Source: Flavobacteriaceae bacterium (GTDB taxonomy: Bacteria; Bacteroidota; Bacteroidia; Flavobacteriales; Flavobacteriaceae). Taken from it: a DNA stretch of 64,000 nt. Location of the stretch: NCBI GenBank assembly GCA_013214065.1, contig JABSPK010000004.1:339643-403642 (forward strand), in the 5' to 3' direction. The notes below the pieces were generated by a model. The model did not search any database and was not told the DNA's origin. It saw nothing but the letters and a program-made list of their open reading frames with translations. A program made the position numbers and the translations under genes. This document shows, piece by piece, positions 63,366 to 64,000 of the stretch; within the stretch, counting starts at the first letter, position 1; each line of letters opens with the position of its first letter.

Positions 63366-63593
63366 ATGCGATGGTTTTATGATCTACTCTATTATTTGCA
63401 GAAACGCGGTTTTGAAGTGTGTGAGCGCATTGCCGAACGGTTCGGGATCCGGGCTAGGGTAGTGCGAACTACCTTCATCTATTTGACGTTCGCCACCCTG
63501 GGTTTCGGTTTTGCACTTTATTTGTTTATCGCATTTTGGCTGCGCATCAAGGATTTGATTTATACTAAACGGACTTCCGTATTCGATTTATGA
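63366..63593 (+). CDS. PspC-domain membrane protein
   Basis: 75 residues from ATG 63366 (MRWFYDLLYYLQKRG). The PspC pattern is visible: VCERIAERFGIRARVVRTTFIYLTF followed by a membrane span GFGFALYLFIAFWL. PspC proteins take part in envelope stress responses in proteobacteria; in Bacteroidota the role is unclear. The longer frame from 63309 lies inside DUF2851. It overlaps the channel gene by four bases (ATGA). Confidence 0.85.
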   Translation: MRWFYDLLYYLQKRGFEVCERIAERFGIRARVVRTTFIYLTFATLGFGFALYLFIAFWLRIKDLIYTKRTSVFDL

Positions 63594-64000
63594 CCATACT
63601 GAGACTTTTCCGATCTAAAATTGCCTTGGCCTTGACCCTCATGGTCATGGTTTTTTTGATCGGGGTAGTGGGTTATCGGCTAGTGGCTGATTTTTCGTGG
63701 GTCGAGGCGGTGTATATGACCATTATTACGGTAACGACGGTCGGTTTTTCAGAAGTGCGCCCACTTGATGCCGACGCCCAAGTGTTTACCATATTCTTAA
63801 TCGTCAGCAGCGTTTTTATTTTCGGATTCGCCATTTCGGTGGTCACCGAGTATTTATTGGGTAGAAACTCCCTACAGAATTTAAAGCAGAAAAAGGTGAA
63901 AAAAGCAATTGAAAACCTCAGTGAACATGTGGTGGTCTGCGGCTATGGCCGGAATGGCCGACAAGCGGCCGAAAAACTGAATGCCTACAAAAAACCGTTT
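63590..64000 (+). CDS. Two-span potassium channel with RCK/TrkA-N domain, 3' end outside window
   Basis: 137 codons seen, no stop before the window end. Two membrane spans (about 11-30 and 65-88) flank a pore helix with the K+ selectivity filter TVTTVGF at 47-53 (variant of TVGYG). An NAD-binding RCK/TrkA-N domain begins with HVVVCGYGRNGRQAA, GYGRNG at 118-123. The layout matches MthK/Kch-like ligand-gated channels. Translationally coupled to the PspC gene. Confidence 0.9.
   Translation, partial: MTILRLFRSKIALALTLMVMVFLIGVVGYRLVADFSWVEAVYMTIITVTTVGFSEVRPLDADAQVFTIFLIVSSVFIFGFAISVVTEYLLGRNSLQNLKQKKVKKAIENLSEHVVVCGYGRNGRQAAEKLNAYKKPF

Noticed and set aside
1-64000. Search for tRNA/rRNA genes, CRISPR arrays, insertion sequences, integrases, phage genes and known riboswitches
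   Set aside because: None recognised by eye; gene order and composition look like core chromosome throughout. A covariance-model scan would be decisive.

Overview
The window reads as chromosomal DNA of a marine-type member of the Flavobacteriaceae (Bacteroidota). The evidence is as follows. Promoter boxes repeatedly match the Bacteroidota primary-sigma consensus (TAnnTTTG at -7, sometimes with TTTG about 19-20 bases upstream). There is a gene for the small Bacteroidota ribosomal protein Thx. The gene content is typical of flavobacteria: kynurenine monooxygenase, LUD-domain protein beside ftsH, acyl-CoA-binding protein, phosphoenolpyruvate carboxylase, DUF2851, DUF1573, GH109. Genes are densely packed with many ATGA, GTGA and TAATG junctions. 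I see no tRNA, rRNA, CRISPR array, insertion sequence or prophage, so this is mostly core genome.

Layout. 1-2846: the N-terminal ~950 codons of a large secreted Calx-beta repeat protein (minus strand), with two nearly identical 345-bp tandem units. 3.2-5.4 kb: a ClpP-family protease and kynurenine 3-monooxygenase. 5.4-8.3 kb: a cysteine-free relative of C4 zinc-ribbon proteins, a Nif3-like protein and LpxK. 8.3-14.7 kb (minus): ECF sigma plus RskA-like anti-sigma, a small Cys-rich membrane protein, a second ECF sigma, lipoyl synthase, GAPDH and a hybrid histidine kinase. 14.8-19 kb: MurB, an aminotransferase, a PDZ-containing aspartyl protease, a DUF1573 protein. 19.2-28.5 kb: ValS, an ICMT-like membrane protein, a metallo-hydrolase remnant, then a tight group of dienelactone-hydrolase-like protein, GH109, GHMP kinase, sugar nucleotidyltransferase and a sterol-desaturase-family protein. 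28.5-33.3 kb (minus): rsfS-ftsH-LUD-cdsA-psd-ACBP, an apparent operon joining proteostasis and phospholipid synthesis. 33.3-45.2 kb: birA, pyrE, Nudix, M14 peptidase, a two-component pair, coaD, ddl, PASTA protein, RluD, YaaA, Thx, a UDG-family protein. 45.3-52.1 kb: PEP carboxylase, an acyltransferase, an M20 peptidase, a membrane histidine kinase. 52.1-58.6 kb (minus): the complete trpEGDCFBA operon. 58.6-64 kb: yceI-nitroreductase-marR, a thioredoxin/rhodanese group, DUF2851, a PspC protein and the start of a K+ channel.

The most informative non-coding element is upstream of trpE. A -33/-7 promoter is followed only 5 bases later by a 17-codon open frame with three consecutive Trp codons, and then by a perfect 10-bp terminator hairpin with a U tract immediately before trpE. 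This is the architecture of ribosome-mediated transcription attenuation, here apparently on a leaderless or nearly leaderless transcript. A second good regulatory candidate is a 20-bp palindrome overlapping the -7 box of the marR-nitroreductase-yceI operon.

Limits: all functional names rest on motif and family recognition by eye. No database search, folding program or codon statistics were run. Several start sites were moved downstream of the longest open frame; the reasons are given per entry.
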